Positions 35,062 through 44,345 of a DNA stretch of 64,000 bases are shown here, piece by piece. Numbering within the stretch: position 1 is the first letter of the stretch; every line of letters begins with the position of its first letter. The stretch is from positions 372,001 through 436,000 of the forward strand of contig NZ_CP030085.1 in NCBI RefSeq assembly GCF_003261235.1, written 5' to 3'. A program made the position numbers and the translations under genes. The DNA is from Polynucleobacter paneuropaeus (GTDB taxonomy: Bacteria > Pseudomonadota > Gammaproteobacteria > Burkholderiales > Burkholderiaceae). The notes beneath the pieces are model-generated. The model did no database searches. It had not been told where the DNA came from and was given only the letters and a program-made list of their open reading frames with translations.

Positions 35062-36276
35062 TTAGGAAAGATCTCGAATATGCAATTTACGCAAATGGGG
35101 GGCCATTTGGGAGGTAATCAGGACCACGACAATAGTGGCAATCCCCCCAAAGACGATTGAGGGTACTAAACCCATCAAGCTGGCAGCAATACCAGACTCT
35201 AAAGCCCCCAACTCATTTGAGGAGCCAATAAAAATCCCATTAATCGCACCAATTCTGCCGCGCATATGATCGGGCGTGGTTAGCTGAATGATACTTCCGC
35301 GGATGACAACTGAGACCGAGTCACAACATCCCGAGATGAACAGAAAAAAGGCGCAGACCCATAGGCTGCTTGAAAGACCAAAAGCAATAATGGCCAAGCC
35401 AAAGCCAGCGACAGCCATAAGCAAATATTTTCCTGAATCAATCATAAGGGGTCTGCTGGCTAAATAAATTCCAGTAATGACAGCGCCTGCTGCAGGAGCT
35501 GCTCGCAAAATTCCTAAAATCTCTGGCCCTGAATGAAGTACTTCTTTGACAAAAGCGGGCAATATCGAAACGGCTCCGCCAAATAAAACGGCAAACATAT
35601 CCAGAGCCATTGTGCCGAGAATAAGTTCATGCTGCTTCACATAATGAAAGCCCTCGAGAAAACTTTTCAGAAAGTTTCCTGAAAGATTGCCAGTAATTTC
35701 TTGTTTAACATTAATCAAGCTCACACCGTATAAACCAAGAGCGCCTGCAATTGCTGCTGAAAGGTAGGTCCATTCAAGGCCAGCAAACCCAATTAAGAGA
35801 CCGCCTAAGCCAGGACCTGCAACCACACAGATCTGAAAGGCCGATGAAGCGTAAGCGGTGTAGCGGGCTAGATGCTCACGTGGGATCACTTGACCAAATA
35901 GGGCTTGGTACGCAGGCCGCATCACTGCGCGACCAACTCCAATCAAAGCGACTGCGGTATAGATGAGTGGTACGGGAGGGCTTAACCAACCCAACGCGAT
36001 TGCCGTAAGAAATAAGGCAACACTCATGTGAATGAAGCAAGCTAAAGCCGCAATTTTTTTGCGGGAGTAGTGATCAACTGCATGTCCGGAGCACAAGGCA
36101 AATAAAAAATAGGGTACGAGCTCAGCAAGACCCACGAGACCCAAAGAGACAACGCTATTCGTAATTTCATAGAGGTGCCAGCCGACAGCAACCATCATGA
36201 TTTGATAGCTTAGCGTATTGCCAACGCGATACAGCAGAATCGTTTTAAAGCCCTTACTAGGCGACATCGAGTTCAA
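35062..36276 (-). CDS. MFS transporter, EntS-like
   Basis: A 404-aa, 12-helix protein of the MFS branch that includes enterobactin exporter EntS. Visible are SGHAVDHYSRKKIAALAC (loop 2-3 motif) and AGPGLGGLLIGFAG in the fifth helix. The C-terminal half has ITTPDHMRGRIGAINGIFIG-like sequence (here LTTPDHMRGRIGAING). The substrate is unknown. Its start abuts the M50 gene stop (36277), so the two are probably co-transcribed in the order M50 then MFS. Confidence 0.82.
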   Translation of the reverse strand: MNSMSPSKGFKTILLYRVGNTLSYQIMMVAVGWHLYEITNSVVSLGLVGLAELVPYFLFALCSGHAVDHYSRKKIAALACFIHMSVALFLTAIALGWLSPPVPLIYTAVALIGVGRAVMRPAYQALFGQVIPREHLARYTAYASSAFQICVVAGPGLGGLLIGFAGLEWTYLSAAIAGALGLYGVSLINVKQEITGNLSGNFLKSFLEGFHYVKQHELILGTMALDMFAVLFGGAVSILPAFVKEVLHSGPEILGILRAAPAAGAVITGIYLASRPLMIDSGKYLLMAVAGFGLAIIAFGLSSSLWVCAFFLFISGCCDSVSVVIRGSIIQLTTPDHMRGRIGAINGIFIGSSNELGALESGIAASLMGLVPSIVFGGIATIVVVLITSQMAPHLRKLHIRDLS

Positions 36277-36939
36277 TTAAAAAATCATCCGCAAAGGGGT
36301 CATGAGCAGATCAATCAGACGCATAAATAGATTACTCAATGGCTGCATCCACAACTCTCCAATAATGCCAGTAAATACCAGAGCCAAAACAATGAAGAAT
36401 CCCCAGCGCTCTAATCGGTCAAACGCAAGCGATTGGCGCGTTGGCAGTAGGCCAGATAAAATCCGCCCGCCGTCCAGGGGAGGAATGGGAAATAAGTTAA
36501 AGACAAGGAGGCCGATATTCCACATCACCCCGGCTTGAGCCATGCCTGTTAGGAAGGGTTCCTGGATGCTAAGCCCCTGAATCACAATCCAAGCCATAGC
36601 CCATAAGATAGCCTGAATAAAGTTTGCCCCAGGCCCTGCAAGAGCCACCCAAATCGAGTCTGTTTTGGGGTGATGCAGACGATCAAAGCGAACTGGGACG
36701 GGTTTTGCATATCCCACCAAAAAGGGTGAGCCAGCCAAGATGAGCATCAGAGGGACTAAAACAGTGCCTATGGGGTCAATGTGTTTGGCAGGGTTGAGGC
36801 TAACCCGTCCGAGGACGTAAGCGGTGTTATCGCCAAAATAACGGGCCGCATAGCCATGGGCAGCTTCGTGGATCGTAATAGCGAAAATCAAGGGAATCGC
36901 ATTAATTGCGATAGCTTGGATAGAATAGTCAGTAATCAT
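36277..36939 (-). CDS. Site-2 protease family (M50) zinc metallopeptidase
   Basis: A 220-aa membrane protease of the short, PDZ-less S2P type. The zinc-binding HEAAH is at residues 24-28 (TIHEAAHGYAARYFGD), and the third ligand Asp is in NLFPIPPLDGGRI. It cleaves substrates in the membrane; the target is unknown. The ATG at 36939 matches the family start. Earlier ATGs at 36966 and 36981 lack ribosome binding sites and would overlap the divergent small gene at 36968. Confidence 0.9.
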   Translation of the reverse strand: MITDYSIQAIAINAIPLIFAITIHEAAHGYAARYFGDNTAYVLGRVSLNPAKHIDPIGTVLVPLMLILAGSPFLVGYAKPVPVRFDRLHHPKTDSIWVALAGPGANFIQAILWAMAWIVIQGLSIQEPFLTGMAQAGVMWNIGLLVFNLFPIPPLDGGRILSGLLPTRQSLAFDRLERWGFFIVLALVFTGIIGELWMQPLSNLFMRLIDLLMTPLRMIF

Positions 36940-36967
36940 GGCAATATGATATCGATAGGAGACCATT

Positions 36968-37135
36968 GTGACCGATGACAAAAAGCCCGTAGTAAAAGTT
37001 CCCGCTAAACCCTTAACCGCAAAGCCTGCACTACGCCCTCAAGTTTCTAAGGGGCCTGGGGCTGGAAGTGGACGCCCACAGGCTGGCTTTGGGGGCGGTA
37101 AAGGCATGATGCGTAAGGCCGGCCGCGGCCGATAG
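36968..37135 (+). CDS. Small basic Gly/Lys/Arg-rich protein (55 aa)
   Basis: A GTG-started frame with a strong AGGAG 7 nt upstream. It encodes 55 aa: an N-terminal charged part MTDDKKPVVKVPAKPL, a Pro/Ala-rich middle and a C-terminus GFGGGKGMMRKAGRGR. It is low in complexity, strongly basic and probably disordered, suggesting contact with nucleic acid or ribosomes (inference). I do not recognise a named family. It is divergent from the M50 gene. Confidence 0.6.
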   Translation: MTDDKKPVVKVPAKPLTAKPALRPQVSKGPGAGSGRPQAGFGGGKGMMRKAGRGR

Positions 37136-37178
37136 TGGATAATTAAGGGATTAATACGGTATTTACTAAGGATTTGGT

Positions 37179-37316
37179 ATGAATGAATGGCAAAACGAAA
37201 CCAAAGAAGTGATCAATAAGAAGATCATCACCCTCGTGGTGATGTTGGCAGTCGCTACCAGCCTAGCGATTTTATTTGCCCTCGTTGCCGCTCATATCGG
37301 CTACGTATTCGGTTAA
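37179..37316 (+). CDS. Small single-pass membrane protein (45 aa)
   Basis: AAGGA lies 6-10 nt before the ATG at 37179. The 45-aa product begins MNEWQNETKEVINKK and continues with one strongly hydrophobic helix (about 16-42, IITLVVMLAVATSLAILFALV). The polar N-terminus and inner-positive lysines suggest an N-in topology. It is 23 nt before the LigB-like gene and may be co-transcribed. No family was recognised. Confidence 0.6.
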   Translation: MNEWQNETKEVINKKIITLVVMLAVATSLAILFALVAAHIGYVFG

Positions 37317-37339
37317 AAGAAGCGATTAGATAGCCCCCG

Positions 37340-38116
37340 ATGACTGCCCGCCAGCCTGCAATCTTTGTAGGCCATGGTAGTCCGATGTATGCCCTTGAGC
37401 CCAATCGCTATACAGCGGCTTGGGCTAATTTAGGCAAGTCACTTAAAAGACCCGATGCGATTCTGATGATCTCTGCGCATTGGGTTACACGAGGTGTCTG
37501 GGTCACGGCAATGCCAAAGCCTAAAACCATTCATGACTTTGGCGGTTTTCCGCAAGCCCTTTTTGAAATTGAATATCCCGCCCCTGGAAGTCCGGCACTA
37601 GCAGACCGTATCCAAGAATTATTAAGCACCCCAGTTGTTCTTGAAGAACATGAATGGGGGATTGACCACGGTGCTTGGTCGGTACTGAAATATCTTTTCC
37701 CTAAGGCGGATGTTCCCATAGTACAGCTTAGTCTAAATGGGGCAATGAGTGCACAGTCGCATTACGATTTGGCTAAGCAGTTGCAAGCTTTGCGTGATGA
37801 AAATATTCTGATTGTTTCGAGTGGCAATGTGGTTCATAACTTACGTACTATCCACTGGCAAGATGATGCGCAGCCTTATCCTTGGGCGCAATCGTTTAAT
37901 CAATTCTTTATTTCACATATCCAAGCTCGGCAACACCAGCCCCTGATTGATTGGGAGCAATTTGGTGAAGCTGCGCATTTGTCGATTCCAACCCCCGAGC
38001 ACTATTGGCCCGCGCTTTATACCTTGGCATTACAGGCTGAGCAAGAGCAGGTTGAGCTACTGGTCGATGGTATTGAAATGAGTTCGATTAGTATGCTCAG
38101 CTTTTATTTACAATAG
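37340..38116 (+). CDS. LigB/YgiD-like extradiol dioxygenase (4,5-DOPA dioxygenase type)
   Basis: A 258-aa protein of the LigB superfamily. Metal-site histidines are seen in [11 protein letters not shown] (His12), [10 protein letters not shown] (His47) and [11 protein letters not shown], with VVHNLR late in the sequence. E. coli YgiD (zinc-dependent, 4,5-DOPA-cleaving) is the closest known type. The natural substrate is unknown. crcB starts 8 nt after the stop, so the two form a unit. Confidence 0.87.
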   Translation: MTARQPAIFVGHGSPMYALEPNRYTAAWANLGKSLKRPDAILMISAHWVTRGVWVTAMPKPKTIHDFGGFPQALFEIEYPAPGSPALADRIQELLSTPVVLEEHEWGIDHGAWSVLKYLFPKADVPIVQLSLNGAMSAQSHYDLAKQLQALRDENILIVSSGNVVHNLRTIHWQDDAQPYPWAQSFNQFFISHIQARQHQPLIDWEQFGEAAHLSIPTPEHYWPALYTLALQAEQEQVELLVDGIEMSSISMLSFYLQ

Positions 38117-38124
38117 AGACCATT

Positions 38125-38508
38125 ATGTGGCTATCGATATTCGCAATCTTTGTTGGTGCAGGCTTCGGTGCTTTACTCAGGGCAGGCTTTAACTTTTGGA
38201 CAATTAACTCCCCCTCTATCATCCCGATGGGTACTCTGCTGTCGAACATGCTCGGCGGCTACCTGATTGGTTTGGCAGTTGCTTTCTTTGGCAACAACCC
38301 TGGTCTTTCTCCCGAGTGGCGCCTTTTAGTGGTGACAGGTTTTCTGGGCGGCCTGACTACATTCTCGAGTTTCTCTGCTGAAGTAGTTGGCTTTATGCAG
38401 CGCGGCGAGTTCACCTGGGCACTGGGTACAGCAGTCATTCATCTAGTGGGTTCCCTAACGCTGACCTTCCTTGGCATCATGACGTTCCAGGCATTGTTTT
38501 CTAGGTAA
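38125..38508 (+). CDS. crcB: Fluoride ion channel CrcB (Fluc)
   Basis: A 127-aa four-helix Fluc channel protein. The family motif [16 protein letters not shown] is at about 75-90, and [14 protein letters not shown] provides the conserved Asn and Gly. As a single gene it should form a dual-topology homodimer that exports fluoride. It is downstream of the LigB-like gene by 8 nt. No fluoride riboswitch can fit in this gap. Confidence 0.93.
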   Translation: MWLSIFAIFVGAGFGALLRAGFNFWTINSPSIIPMGTLLSNMLGGYLIGLAVAFFGNNPGLSPEWRLLVVTGFLGGLTTFSSFSAEVVGFMQRGEFTWALGTAVIHLVGSLTLTFLGIMTFQALFSR

Positions 38509-38517
38509 GACTTTGTC

Positions 38518-39492
38518 TCATTCTGGCTTGATGTTTGCCAGCTTGACTACAGCGCCCCATTTAGCAGACTCTGATTTAATCAAAGCAGCAAAATCTGCAG
38601 GGCTGCCCCCGCCGATTTCATTTCCCTGAGAGAGCATTAGATCCCTGAGTTGAGGATCCTTCAAAGCTTCATTAGCCGCCGCATTGAGCTTATCAATAAT
38701 TACTTTAGGCGTTCCCTTTGGCGCTATCAGACCTTGCCAATTCAGAACAACAACCTTGGGATACCCCACCTCTGCAAAGCTTGGCACATCGGGGAGCAAG
38801 GGGGAGCGTTTTTTACTGGTGATCGCAATTGGACGAAGTTTATCTGCCTTAATGCTTGGCATTGCTGAATACATTTGATCGAACATCATCGTGACATTAC
38901 CCGCCATGAGATCGGTTAAGCCAGCAGATCCACTTTTGTATGGAACATGAATCATTTCAATGCCGGCATTTTGCTGAAACAATTCAGCAGACAATTGATG
39001 GCTACCACCAATGCCACCAGAAGAAAAAGTAAGGCTGCCAGGTTTTGCTTTGGCAGCTGCCACAATATCTTGGACCGTTTTATAAGGCGAGTTGGGATTA
39101 ACAACCAATACTAGCGGACCTTTTTCAACCAAGACAATGGGTGTTAAGTCAGCTTCAGGGTCATAACGCAAATTACCAAAGAGGGTTTTGTTAACAGCCA
39201 TTGGAGCAAAGTTCCCCATGCCGATCGTGTATCCATCGGGGGTAGCTCTGGCTATGTACTCGGTACCAATGTTGCCGCCAGCACCAGGCTTGTTATCGAC
39301 AATGATGGGTTGCTTCAAAATGACGCTCATCTTTTGCGCAATTTGACGGCTTCGTGCGTCTGCACCACCGCCAGCGCCATAGGGCACTATGAAATTAATC
39401 GGTTTACTAGGGTAGTTGTCTGCCCAAGCAGAATGAAGGCCAAAAATGATCAGGACCAAGGAGCCCAGTTTCCAAAGATTCAATTTACTCAT
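38518..39492 (-). CDS. Tripartite tricarboxylate transporter substrate-binding protein (Bug/TctC)
   Basis: A 324-aa periplasmic protein with a signal peptide ending near HSAWADNYPSKP. TctC/Bug motifs are FIVPYGAGGGADARSRQIA, VVDNKPGAGGNIGTEYIARATPDGYT and FSSGGIGGSHQLSAELF. Bug proteins bind carboxylates or amides; the ligand is unknown. AGAGGTG lies before ATG 39490-39492, favouring this over the longer frame. No TctA/TctB membrane partner is nearby. Confidence 0.88.
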   Translation of the reverse strand: MSKLNLWKLGSLVLIIFGLHSAWADNYPSKPINFIVPYGAGGGADARSRQIAQKMSVILKQPIIVDNKPGAGGNIGTEYIARATPDGYTIGMGNFAPMAVNKTLFGNLRYDPEADLTPIVLVEKGPLVLVVNPNSPYKTVQDIVAAAKAKPGSLTFSSGGIGGSHQLSAELFQQNAGIEMIHVPYKSGSAGLTDLMAGNVTMMFDQMYSAMPSIKADKLRPIAITSKKRSPLLPDVPSFAEVGYPKVVVLNWQGLIAPKGTPKVIIDKLNAAANEALKDPQLRDLMLSQGNEIGGGSPADFAALIKSESAKWGAVVKLANIKPE

Positions 39493-39503
39493 GCAGTTCA
39501 CCT

Positions 39504-40025
39504 CTAAATTAAGCCACATGCACCCAGGAGGGCGCCCAATCCAATTAAATATAAAGGATGCCAGCGTGTCAATAAAACTATGGCAATAGTGATTCCACTC
39601 AATAAAAAGGCCATAGTGCCATGGTTAATTTGTAATGATATTTCAATGGCAGAAGAGAGTACTAGACCAATTGCTAAAGTAGCAGCGGCATAATGCACTG
39701 TTTTCTTCCGCATAGGATCTTGCATCTTCAAGATAAAACGTTGCAAGAAAAATACCAGAATCCCAGCGGGCCAAATAATAGCAAAAGTGGCCATAAATGC
39801 ACCGAGAATTCCGCTAATATGCCAACCAATTAAGGTTACTGTCATAAAGTTTGGACCGGGCGCAGCCTGAGCAATTGCAAAGTAATCCGAGAAGGTTTGT
39901 AAATCCAACCAATGCTCTTGATAAACAGCGAGTTCTAGTAATACGGGAAGTAGAGCGTTCACACCCCCAAAGGCAATTAGGGAGAAAGCCGAAAACTTCA
40001 GAAAAAGAGTGATCAGTGTTGGCAT
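39504..40025 (-). CDS. Chromate transporter (CHR), short form, subunit 2
   Basis: A 173-aa membrane protein homologous to one half of ChrA. It shows FGGVNALLPVLLELAV and the conserved AQAAPGPNFMTVTLIGW. It overlaps the other half gene by one base (TAATG-like coupling at 40025). Short CHR pairs act as heterodimers for chromate or sulfate-like anions. Many annotated CHR proteins have no proven chromate phenotype. Confidence 0.86.
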   Translation of the reverse strand: MPTLITLFLKFSAFSLIAFGGVNALLPVLLELAVYQEHWLDLQTFSDYFAIAQAAPGPNFMTVTLIGWHISGILGAFMATFAIIWPAGILVFFLQRFILKMQDPMRKKTVHYAAATLAIGLVLSSAIEISLQINHGTMAFLLSGITIAIVLLTRWHPLYLIGLGALLGACGLI

Positions 40026-40561
40026 TATCTTTTTGCTTTATGCCATGCTAAAAACAGTGCGACTGGTGAAGCAATGAGTACCACCCAAGCTAATCCTAGA
40101 TGAAAGTAGCTGGCTGCAATGATCACTACGACCACAACCAGCAGACTCGGTGGATAGTGAAATTCATCTTTGAGCATCTTCAAACCGGTAGAGGCAATTA
40201 AGCCTACGCCTACTGCTGAAATGCCTCTTAAGATGCCGCTCACAGATTCTAAATAGCTGAAATGATCGTAAAGCAGGGCTAGAAGTATCACGATACAAAT
40301 TGGGCCAAGCGATAAGCCTAAAACCGAAGCGATTGCACCCCTTACACCACAGAATCGAGAGCCAACACACACTGCTAAGTTGGTTACATTTGGGCCTGGG
40401 ACAATTTGGCAGATGCCAAGCATGGCACTAAATTCCTCTGAAGTGAGCCATTTCTCTTGTTCCACAATCGTGCGTCTTGCCCAAGGCAGAACACCCCCAA
40501 ATCCTGACAGGCCAATCCTAGAAAAGCCGATAAATAGTTGTAGAGGAGTAAGGGTTTTCAA
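40025..40561 (-). CDS. Chromate transporter (CHR), short form, subunit 1
   Basis: A 178-aa membrane protein, the partner of the adjacent short CHR gene. Motifs are GLSGFGGVLPWARRTIVEQEKWLTSEEF and the conserved ICQIVPGPNVTNLAVCVG, with six to seven hydrophobic segments. It starts at 40561. Together the pair covers a full ChrA transporter. Confidence 0.86.
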   Translation of the reverse strand: MKTLTPLQLFIGFSRIGLSGFGGVLPWARRTIVEQEKWLTSEEFSAMLGICQIVPGPNVTNLAVCVGSRFCGVRGAIASVLGLSLGPICIVILLALLYDHFSYLESVSGILRGISAVGVGLIASTGLKMLKDEFHYPPSLLVVVVVIIAASYFHLGLAWVVLIASPVALFLAWHKAKR

Positions 40562-40574
40562 GGGGGAAAAATTG

Positions 40575-41555
40575 TTATGGCTTGAAGGGCATGGGTACAG
40601 GTTTCTGATCTAACCATGCTTCCAAAGTTTGCGTGATGCCTTTGGAGAAGGTCTCAAAAATCGGTTCTGCAATAAAACCCAGGTGAGGGGTAACCAGCAA
40701 GTTAGGCGTATTGCGAAGTGGGTCGTTTTGCGGAAGTGGCTCTAGATCAAAGACATCGACCGCAGCTTGACCTGGCTTACCAGCAGCCAATGCCTTTTGT
40801 AAATCAGTCATGTTAATGAGTGCTGCACGCGATGTGTTCACCAAGATCGCATCGGGGCGCATCAGTGCTAATTGATCTGCGCTAATAAGACCTTTCGTAC
40901 CAGGACCTGCGACTAAATGCATCGTCACCACTTTAGAGGTGCTGAGCAATTCTTCCAAACTAACGGACTTTGCATTTTCTGCCGCAGCTCTTTCAGGAGT
41001 CATGCGAGGACTCCAAGCAACCACTTCCATCCCAAATGCTGCGCCTACTTTTGCTACTTTACTGCCAATCGCACCTAAGCCCATAATGCCGAGACGTTCT
41101 CCAGAAAGCATTGGGAGTAGCGATAAGGAATCTCGCCAACCACCTGAAGCAATCAGATGATTTTGTTCTATCAAGCGTTTGGATGCACCTAGAATCATGG
41201 CCCAAGTCAGTTCAGCAGTCGTCTCTTTTGAGGGGCCACCATGGGTGCATGCCATGGGGATATTTCTCTTGATTAAAGCTGCCGCATCGAGCGTGCCGTT
41301 GCGCTCACCCGTAAACATCAGAAACTTCAATCTCGGTAAGCGTGCAATCATCGCCTCATTAAAAGGAGAGCGGTCGCGCACAATCGCAATCGCATCTGCA
41401 TCTTTAACAGCTTCATAGAGTGCCTCATCCCTCAAGGGTTCGTGATGGATGGTGAGATTCGCGCGCTGGTCGAGTTGATCCCAGGATGAGAAGCGCCGCA
41501 GTGCTTGCTCGTAATCTCCGAGGACAACAATCGTAGGTTTGGTAATTTCGGTCAT
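40575..41555 (-). CDS. D-2-hydroxyacid dehydrogenase family protein
   Basis: A 326-aa NAD-dependent dehydrogenase. The nucleotide-binding motif LGIMGLGAIGSKVA is at about 150-163. Catalytic residues are Arg in ILVNTSRAAL (about 240), Glu in VFDLEPLP and His in TPHLGF. The exact hydroxyacid is unknown. It lies 4 nt after the MmgE/PrpD gene on the same strand, so the two probably share an operon with the TctC-type gene upstream. Confidence 0.88.
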   Translation of the reverse strand: MTEITKPTIVVLGDYEQALRRFSSWDQLDQRANLTIHHEPLRDEALYEAVKDADAIAIVRDRSPFNEAMIARLPRLKFLMFTGERNGTLDAAALIKRNIPMACTHGGPSKETTAELTWAMILGASKRLIEQNHLIASGGWRDSLSLLPMLSGERLGIMGLGAIGSKVAKVGAAFGMEVVAWSPRMTPERAAAENAKSVSLEELLSTSKVVTMHLVAGPGTKGLISADQLALMRPDAILVNTSRAALINMTDLQKALAAGKPGQAAVDVFDLEPLPQNDPLRNTPNLLVTPHLGFIAEPIFETFSKGITQTLEAWLDQKPVPMPFKP

Positions 41556-41559
41556 TACT

Positions 41560-42933
41560 TTAATTGGGTGTTGAGAGTTGAATAATTTGCTTGAGATCAG
41601 CAGCTTTACCTAAATTCCAGAGAGCAGAAATTAGTTGAGCCGTTTTTTGTTTACCAATAATAGGCTCAGCTAGGCTAGTAAATTTTTGCTCCAGATTAGT
41701 ATCACTCATTGGGTTTTCAACAGAGCCAATGGCATTCTTCACAAAGACGTGAACTTCTTTGCCGTTCTTCAAAATGGCTTTGACATCCACTGATGCCTCG
41801 CTAATATCGCTATCGGTGGTGGCATTGACTTTTGCTCTCAGCGCTACAACGTCAGGACGATTCACGATGTCATCGGCGTACTCACTCTCACCTGCCTGCC
41901 CAAAAATTAAGCCCATGGCACAGCCGTGGTACACACTGAACTTGCCTTCCAGACCTGTCTTAGGTGTCTTTTTGCCAGTAAGCTCAAGCACGAGAGGGTG
42001 AACACGCAGCTCAATTCGCTCAACCTCATCCGCTTTAACACCCTGGGCGCGTAATTGCGCACAAGCATCAATCGCAGGATGAATCACAATGCCGCAAGCA
42101 AAAGGCTTGTAGGTATTGAGTGAAATCTCAAACGATTTGCCGAGATCACGATCAATTTCTGACCAATCATTTTTAGTGGAGACGGTTTGCATATAACCTC
42201 GACCTGCTTCTAATGCACGCAAGCTCGCGGTAAAGCCATGTTTAGCTAAGAGGGCTGACATTTGTCCTGCACGGGCAGCACCTCCCGGATGAAAGGGTTT
42301 AGTCATTGTGCCGAATTGCTCACGCATGCCAATGGGTTGTGAGGCGGCAATACCTAAAGCCATCATTGTTTTGTGAGTGTCTAAACCCAGAATGCGGGCA
42401 CAGGCTGCAGCAGAACCTAACATGCCGGTAGAGCCGGTAATATGCCAGCCACGATGGTAGTGATCTGGGTACATTGCATTACCCACTCGACATTCCACAT
42501 CTATACCTAGAACCATCGCATCAATAATTTGACGACCATTCGTATTGATGTGTTCACCAAGCGCCAAAATGGCAGAGGCAACTGGGCCCGCTGGATGAAT
42601 AACAGTCTTCAGATGGGTATCGTCAAAGTCAAAAGTATGTGAGCTGATGCCATTGATTAATGCAGCGCCACCCATATCCACGCGCTCTTTCCGTCCCAGG
42701 ATGGAGGCTTGCGGTGCTGGTTGAAACTCTTGAACAGCTGCAAGGGAAGACGTTACGCTCTCGTGCTGGGCTGCGCCAATTGCGCAACCTAACCAATTTA
42801 AAAAAGTGCGGTGAGCCTCGTGCTCAACTTCTGCAGACCATCCCTGAGATGGGTGAGTGCTGACAAAGTCCGCCAAGGTCTTGGTGACTGGTGGAGCGTT
42901 CAAATCGGCTGCTGCGGCGATAACTTGTGACAT
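41560..42933 (-). CDS. MmgE/PrpD family protein
   Basis: A 457-aa protein of the MmgE/PrpD family, which includes 2-methylcitrate dehydratase and cis-aconitate decarboxylase-like enzymes. Visible are HTFDFDDTHLKTVIHPAGPV near 95 and GWHITGSTGMLGSAAACARILG near 165. The region DRDLGKSFEISLNTYKPFACGIVIHPAIDA is around 260, quoted as its key part TYKPFACGIVIHPAIDA. The substrate is unknown. Its location between a Bug/TctC gene and a hydroxyacid dehydrogenase suggests breakdown of a branched or unsaturated di- or tricarboxylate. Confidence 0.87.
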   Translation of the reverse strand: MSQVIAAAADLNAPPVTKTLADFVSTHPSQGWSAEVEHEAHRTFLNWLGCAIGAAQHESVTSSLAAVQEFQPAPQASILGRKERVDMGGAALINGISSHTFDFDDTHLKTVIHPAGPVASAILALGEHINTNGRQIIDAMVLGIDVECRVGNAMYPDHYHRGWHITGSTGMLGSAAACARILGLDTHKTMMALGIAASQPIGMREQFGTMTKPFHPGGAARAGQMSALLAKHGFTASLRALEAGRGYMQTVSTKNDWSEIDRDLGKSFEISLNTYKPFACGIVIHPAIDACAQLRAQGVKADEVERIELRVHPLVLELTGKKTPKTGLEGKFSVYHGCAMGLIFGQAGESEYADDIVNRPDVVALRAKVNATTDSDISEASVDVKAILKNGKEVHVFVKNAIGSVENPMSDTNLEQKFTSLAEPIIGKQKTAQLISALWNLGKAADLKQIIQLSTPN

Positions 42934-42968
42934 AAGAATTCCTAATGAGAAGTGAGGAGTGAGATAGG

Positions 42969-43949
42969 TTATTCAATTTCGATGTGACGGTCTTTAGCTA
43001 CTTTGCTCCAGCGTGCAATGTCATCCTTAATATAGGTAGCAAATTGTTGTGGATTCATTGGCAGCACGGTAAGTGCCTCTGCAGACATTTTGTCTGCGAA
43101 CTCGGGGCTCGATAACACCTTATTAAGTTCGGTATTTAATTTGGCGACTACGGCTGGTGGCATATTGGCAGGACCTGCAATGCCATACCACTGTTGACCT
43201 TCAAAGCCGGGATAACCTAATTCTTTAAAGGTCGGAATCGATGGATCAGCAGGGCTGCGTTTCACACCGGTGACTGCTAAGGGGCGCACACGGTTTGTAG
43301 TGATGTAAGGCATGGCTGCAAATAAGCCTGGGAACATGGCATCGGTTTGGCCACCAATCAGATCGGTAAAGGCGGGAGCAATGCCGCGATAAGGTATGTG
43401 AACCATAAAGATCCCAGTCGCCATTTTGAATTCTTCCATCGACAAGTGCGTTAGGGTCCCAGGACCAGAGCTACCGTAACTCAGCTTGGACGGATTCTTC
43501 TTTACATAGGCAATAAATTCACCCAGTGTTTTTGCTGGCACCTGAGGATTCACAATCAAAACATTGGGGGTTGCACCAATCATACCGATTGGTGTGAAGT
43601 CTTTTATCGCATCGTAGTTGAGCTTGCGAACTGCTGGATTAGTGCCATGGGTTCCCACATAGGCAATCATGAGGGTATAACCGTCTGGATTTGCTTTAGC
43701 AGTAGTGATGGCTGCGATTGCGCCACCACCACCGGAGAGGTTATCAACGATGACGCTTTGGCCTAAATTCTTCGATAGGCGTTCTGCGACTGCCCTGGCA
43801 ATATTATCTAATCCGCCGCCAGCAGATACCGGCGCAATCAATCGAATGGTTTTCGTAGGATAGGCACTCTGACTAAAAGCAGAAGAGCTGATTGCCAAGA
43901 TGAATGAGGATAAAAAAATCGGCAGCAGCCGATTGCAAAATTTAGACAT
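42969..43949 (-). CDS. Tripartite tricarboxylate transporter substrate-binding protein (Bug/TctC)
   Basis: A 326-aa periplasmic protein with a signal peptide (FLSSFILAISSSAFSQSAYPT). TctC motifs are IRLIAPVSAGGGLDNIARAVAERL, VVDNLSGGGGAIAAITTAKANPDGYT-type sequence and YGSSGPGTLTHLSMEEF. ATG 43947-43949 is preferred because AAGGA lies 8 nt upstream; the ATG at 43958 overlaps that site. It is 35 nt before the MmgE/PrpD gene and is likely its operon mate. Confidence 0.88.
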   Translation of the reverse strand: MSKFCNRLLPIFLSSFILAISSSAFSQSAYPTKTIRLIAPVSAGGGLDNIARAVAERLSKNLGQSVIVDNLSGGGGAIAAITTAKANPDGYTLMIAYVGTHGTNPAVRKLNYDAIKDFTPIGMIGATPNVLIVNPQVPAKTLGEFIAYVKKNPSKLSYGSSGPGTLTHLSMEEFKMATGIFMVHIPYRGIAPAFTDLIGGQTDAMFPGLFAAMPYITTNRVRPLAVTGVKRSPADPSIPTFKELGYPGFEGQQWYGIAGPANMPPAVVAKLNTELNKVLSSPEFADKMSAEALTVLPMNPQQFATYIKDDIARWSKVAKDRHIEIE

Positions 43950-44030
43950 GTCTCGCATCCTTGGGTTTGGATTAATGTATCGTTATGTAGGAATTTTACT
44001 ATTTAGTGAAGCAGAAATAAGGGAACAGTC

Positions 44031-44333
44031 ATGATTCTAGAAGTTGCCGATATAGAAATTGATCCAGCCAAGCAAAAAGAGTTCGAAGAGGCTATTTTGC
44101 GGGGCATCCAGACCGTCATTTCAAAGGCCAAGGGCTTCCAAGGCTTTAAAGTGAATCACAGCCAGGAAAGCCCTGGACGTTATTTACTCATGAACTATTG
44201 GGACACCCTAGAGAATCACACTGTTGATTTTCGGCAATCTCCTGACTTTGCAAAATGGCGCTCGATTGTCGGACCTTTTTTCCTAAAGCCTCCAGTGGTG
44301 GAGCACTTCGATTTGGTAGGAAAGTCAGCCTAG
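44031..44333 (+). CDS. Antibiotic biosynthesis monooxygenase (ABM) domain protein
   Basis: A 100-aa ferredoxin-like protein. It has the ABM pattern VADIEIDPAKQKEFEEAILR at the N-terminus, KGFQGFKVNHSQESPGRYLLMNYWDTLENH in the middle (key part YLLMNYWDTLENH), and SPDFAKWRSIVGPFF at the end. Such proteins are small dimers, some of them monooxygenases or heme-degrading enzymes. No specific substrate is indicated. Confidence 0.85.
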   Translation: MILEVADIEIDPAKQKEFEEAILRGIQTVISKAKGFQGFKVNHSQESPGRYLLMNYWDTLENHTVDFRQSPDFAKWRSIVGPFFLKPPVVEHFDLVGKSA

Positions 44334-44345
44334 TCAGCTTGCTAG

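Noticed and set aside
38117..38124. Fluoride riboswitch for crcB
   Set aside because: Only 8 nt separate crcB from the upstream gene, too short for the aptamer.
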